7,465 nucleotides of DNA from Candidatus Zixiibacteriota bacterium (GTDB lineage: Bacteria > Zixibacteria > MSB-5A5 > JAABVY01 > JAHJOQ01). The notes beneath the pieces were generated by a model, which was given only the letters and a program-made list of their open reading frames with translations, had not been told where the DNA came from and made no database searches. The stretch covers positions 1-7,465 of the forward strand of contig JAJRZO010000353.1 of NCBI GenBank assembly GCA_024275215.1, read 5' to 3'. This document shows positions 6,686 to 7,465 of the stretch, piece after piece. The position numbers were made by a program, and so were the translations under genes. Within the stretch, counting starts at the first letter, position 1. Each line of letters begins with the position of its first letter.

Positions 6686-6693
6686 ACCTGCGA

Positions 6694-7158
6694 TTAATGG
6701 TCATGGGATTGCTTGTCAGCCTTCTGGGTTTTATTGCTGTCATTCATTCCCATCTTGCAGGGCATATTGCCGGAATTCATCATGTCGCCCATGTTCATGT
6801 CACCCATGTTCATTTTGGACATCATGTTCTGACACATGCTCATCTGATTGCTCATGTTTTCCTGCATCGACTGCATCATTTCCTGATACTTCTTCATTTC
6901 GGATTTCAGGGCTTTCATGTCGTCCATCTGCATCATCTGGTCGAAATGCTTCTCGAGTTTGTCGAGGTCATTCGCCATCGTTTTACAGTGTTCAGACATG
7001 TTGTTCATCATTCCCATCTGTCCGGGTTCGGCTGACGTGTCGCCTTTCATTTGCGACATGCGACCCTGGTTGCCGCCCATCATCTGGGCAGCTCCCAGGG
7101 AAACAAGACTGACAACCAACACTGCAGAGAGGATGTAAACTTGAATTGACTTTTTCAT
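6694..7158 (-). CDS. Secreted methionine-rich, probably copper-binding protein
   Basis: A 154-residue protein with a clear signal peptide (MKKSIQVYILSAVLVVSLVS, cleavage around residues 23-25, no lipobox Cys), so exported. Of the 129 residues after position 25, 31 are Met, with 3 Cys (58, 109, 134) and His at the tail (QSHDH). Met clusters include MNMGDMNMGDMM (116-127). The middle part (about 60-105) is charged and helix-forming (DKLEKHFDQMM, KALKSEMKKYQEMM). Met-rich extracytoplasmic proteins typically bind Cu+ or Ag+ through thioether sulfur, so it probably holds or buffers exported copper; this is inferred. The start ATG has AAGGAG (7167-7172) 8 nt upstream. The frame extends 34 codons further but that extension has no ribosome site and would block the signal peptide. 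First gene of the operon. Confidence 0.88.
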   Translation of the reverse strand: MKKSIQVYILSAVLVVSLVSLGAAQMMGGNQGRMSQMKGDTSAEPGQMGMMNNMSEHCKTMANDLDKLEKHFDQMMQMDDMKALKSEMKKYQEMMQSMQENMSNQMSMCQNMMSKMNMGDMNMGDMMNSGNMPCKMGMNDSNKTQKADKQSHDH

Positions 7159-7465
7159 TTCCTTGTCTCCTTGTTTTAAGTTCTGACACAAAGTAAAGCA
7201 ATGTACATGCCAAACAGCCAAATGCTCGCATAAGGCATGAATCAGCCGATGGTTACACATGGCGAGTGTTTGAAAGACTCTGACAAGAAGCAGGCTGAAA
7301 TCAGAGACTATTCTTCAAGGCTGACTACTATTCTTCATTTTTCCGCAATAATCTCTGAAAAAGAACCATGCTCTGAGCGGGCACGAACCACTCATGGCGG
7401 GAGGTGGCAAACCTGTTTCGCTCCATTTCAGGTTTGCCCTATTTGGCTGCAGCGAAGTAGCGAAG
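7159..7465. other. Upstream region of the copper operon, no gene seen
   Basis: I see no credible coding frame in these 307 bp. The operon promoter should lie here. The best minus-strand candidate is TTGCTT and TTAAAA at 16-bp spacing just before the ribosome site, which is weak. TTGGCT with TACTTT at 20-bp spacing would suit a MerR/CueR-type activator and brackets the 8-bp palindrome ATGTACAT (7201-7208), but no established CueR, CsoR or CopY operator is recognisable. ACTATTCTTCA occurs twice (7307-7317, 7327-7337). The right end holds the palindrome at 7402-7447. Confidence 0.5.
7402..7447. repeat. Palindromic intergenic repeat, family member B
   Basis: Perfect 10-bp arms GGCAAACCTG (7406-7415) and CAGGTTTGCC (7429-7438) enclose a 13-nt loop containing TTTCGCT. 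The 46 bp align without gaps to 2309-2354, matching at about 31 positions, including the identical TTTCGCT loop and the closing GGC. Arm substitutions are partly compensated, which keeps the stem. The last bases of the window (AGCGAAGTAGCGAAG) look like the reverse complement of the CTTCGCTAC-type loop motif, so a further element may begin at the edge. Confidence 0.6.

Noticed and set aside
6681..6686. TTGACA on the minus strand as a -35 box for an internal promoter before the TRASH-like gene
   Set aside because: It is part of the hairpin arm and no -10-like hexamer lies 16-18 bp downstream.
6697..7035. Plus-strand 112-residue frame very rich in His, which looks like a metal-binding protein
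   Set aside because: It is the antisense of the Met-rich gene: ATG codons read as CAT (His) on the other strand. It has no ribosome site, and the minus-strand gene has signal peptide, ribosome site and operon context.
7201..7208. ATGTACAT as a copper-regulator operator
   Set aside because: An 8-bp palindrome with unmatched flanks is too short, and it does not match known CueR, CsoR or CopY sites. Noted only within the upstream region.
7159..7260. 34-codon N-terminal extension of the Met-rich protein
   Set aside because: The extension has no ribosome site at its start and would put a Cys/His-rich leader before a clear signal peptide. The ATG at 7156-7158 has AAGGAG at 8 nt.

Overview
The window has two parts. 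Positions 1-2304 carry plus-strand membrane transporter genes. Positions 2377-7158 carry a compact minus-strand gene set that reads as one copper-handling operon. Base composition looks intermediate and Shine-Dalgarno sites are strong (GGAGG, AGGAG, one perfect AGGAGGTGAT). The host is a bacterium. The mix of CopA with YHS and YTCPMHP domains, DUF302, SHOCT and TRASH-like proteins, plus abundant intergenic palindromes, would suit an uncultivated lineage such as a member of the FCB group (Zixibacteria-like). That placement is an impression, not something the sequence proves.

Layout, left to right. Positions 1-992 hold the 3' part of a sodium:solute symporter whose stop codon lies inside a short palindromic repeat. 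Positions 993-1236 hold two more copies of that repeat, one inverted, apparently sitting inside the remains of a small membrane-protein gene. Positions 1237-2304 encode a short SLC13/ArsB-type (IT superfamily) permease of unknown substrate, with a candidate promoter upstream. Positions 2304-2376 are a convergent junction with an extended palindrome. A related 46-bp palindrome lies at 7402-7447, near the right edge.

The minus-strand operon, in transcription order, contains: (1) a secreted methionine-rich protein (7158-6694); (2) a cytoplasmic TRASH-like cysteine protein with a helical C-terminal half (6625-6143); (3) a DUF302 protein (6102-5683); (4) a one-helix SHOCT protein (5670-5455); (5) a 58-residue membrane-anchored Cys/His-rich microprotein (5447-5271); (6) a frameshifted small membrane-protein gene (5253 to about 4971); (7) a CopA-type Cu+ P1B ATPase with duplicated YHS and duplicated heavy-metal-binding modules (4929-2377). 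Gaps from 7 to 68 nt and overlapping signals argue for co-expression. A plausible joint role is copper detoxification. CopA would pump Cu+ out of the cytoplasm, the Met-rich protein would hold it outside, and the Cys-rich proteins would sense or deliver metal. Only CopA's role is firmly supported. No regulator gene is in the window.

The main items for follow-up are the likely shared helical domain between the secreted Met-rich protein and the cytoplasmic TRASH-like protein, the two short genes between SHOCT and CopA (58 codons and a decayed one), and the two palindromic repeat families.
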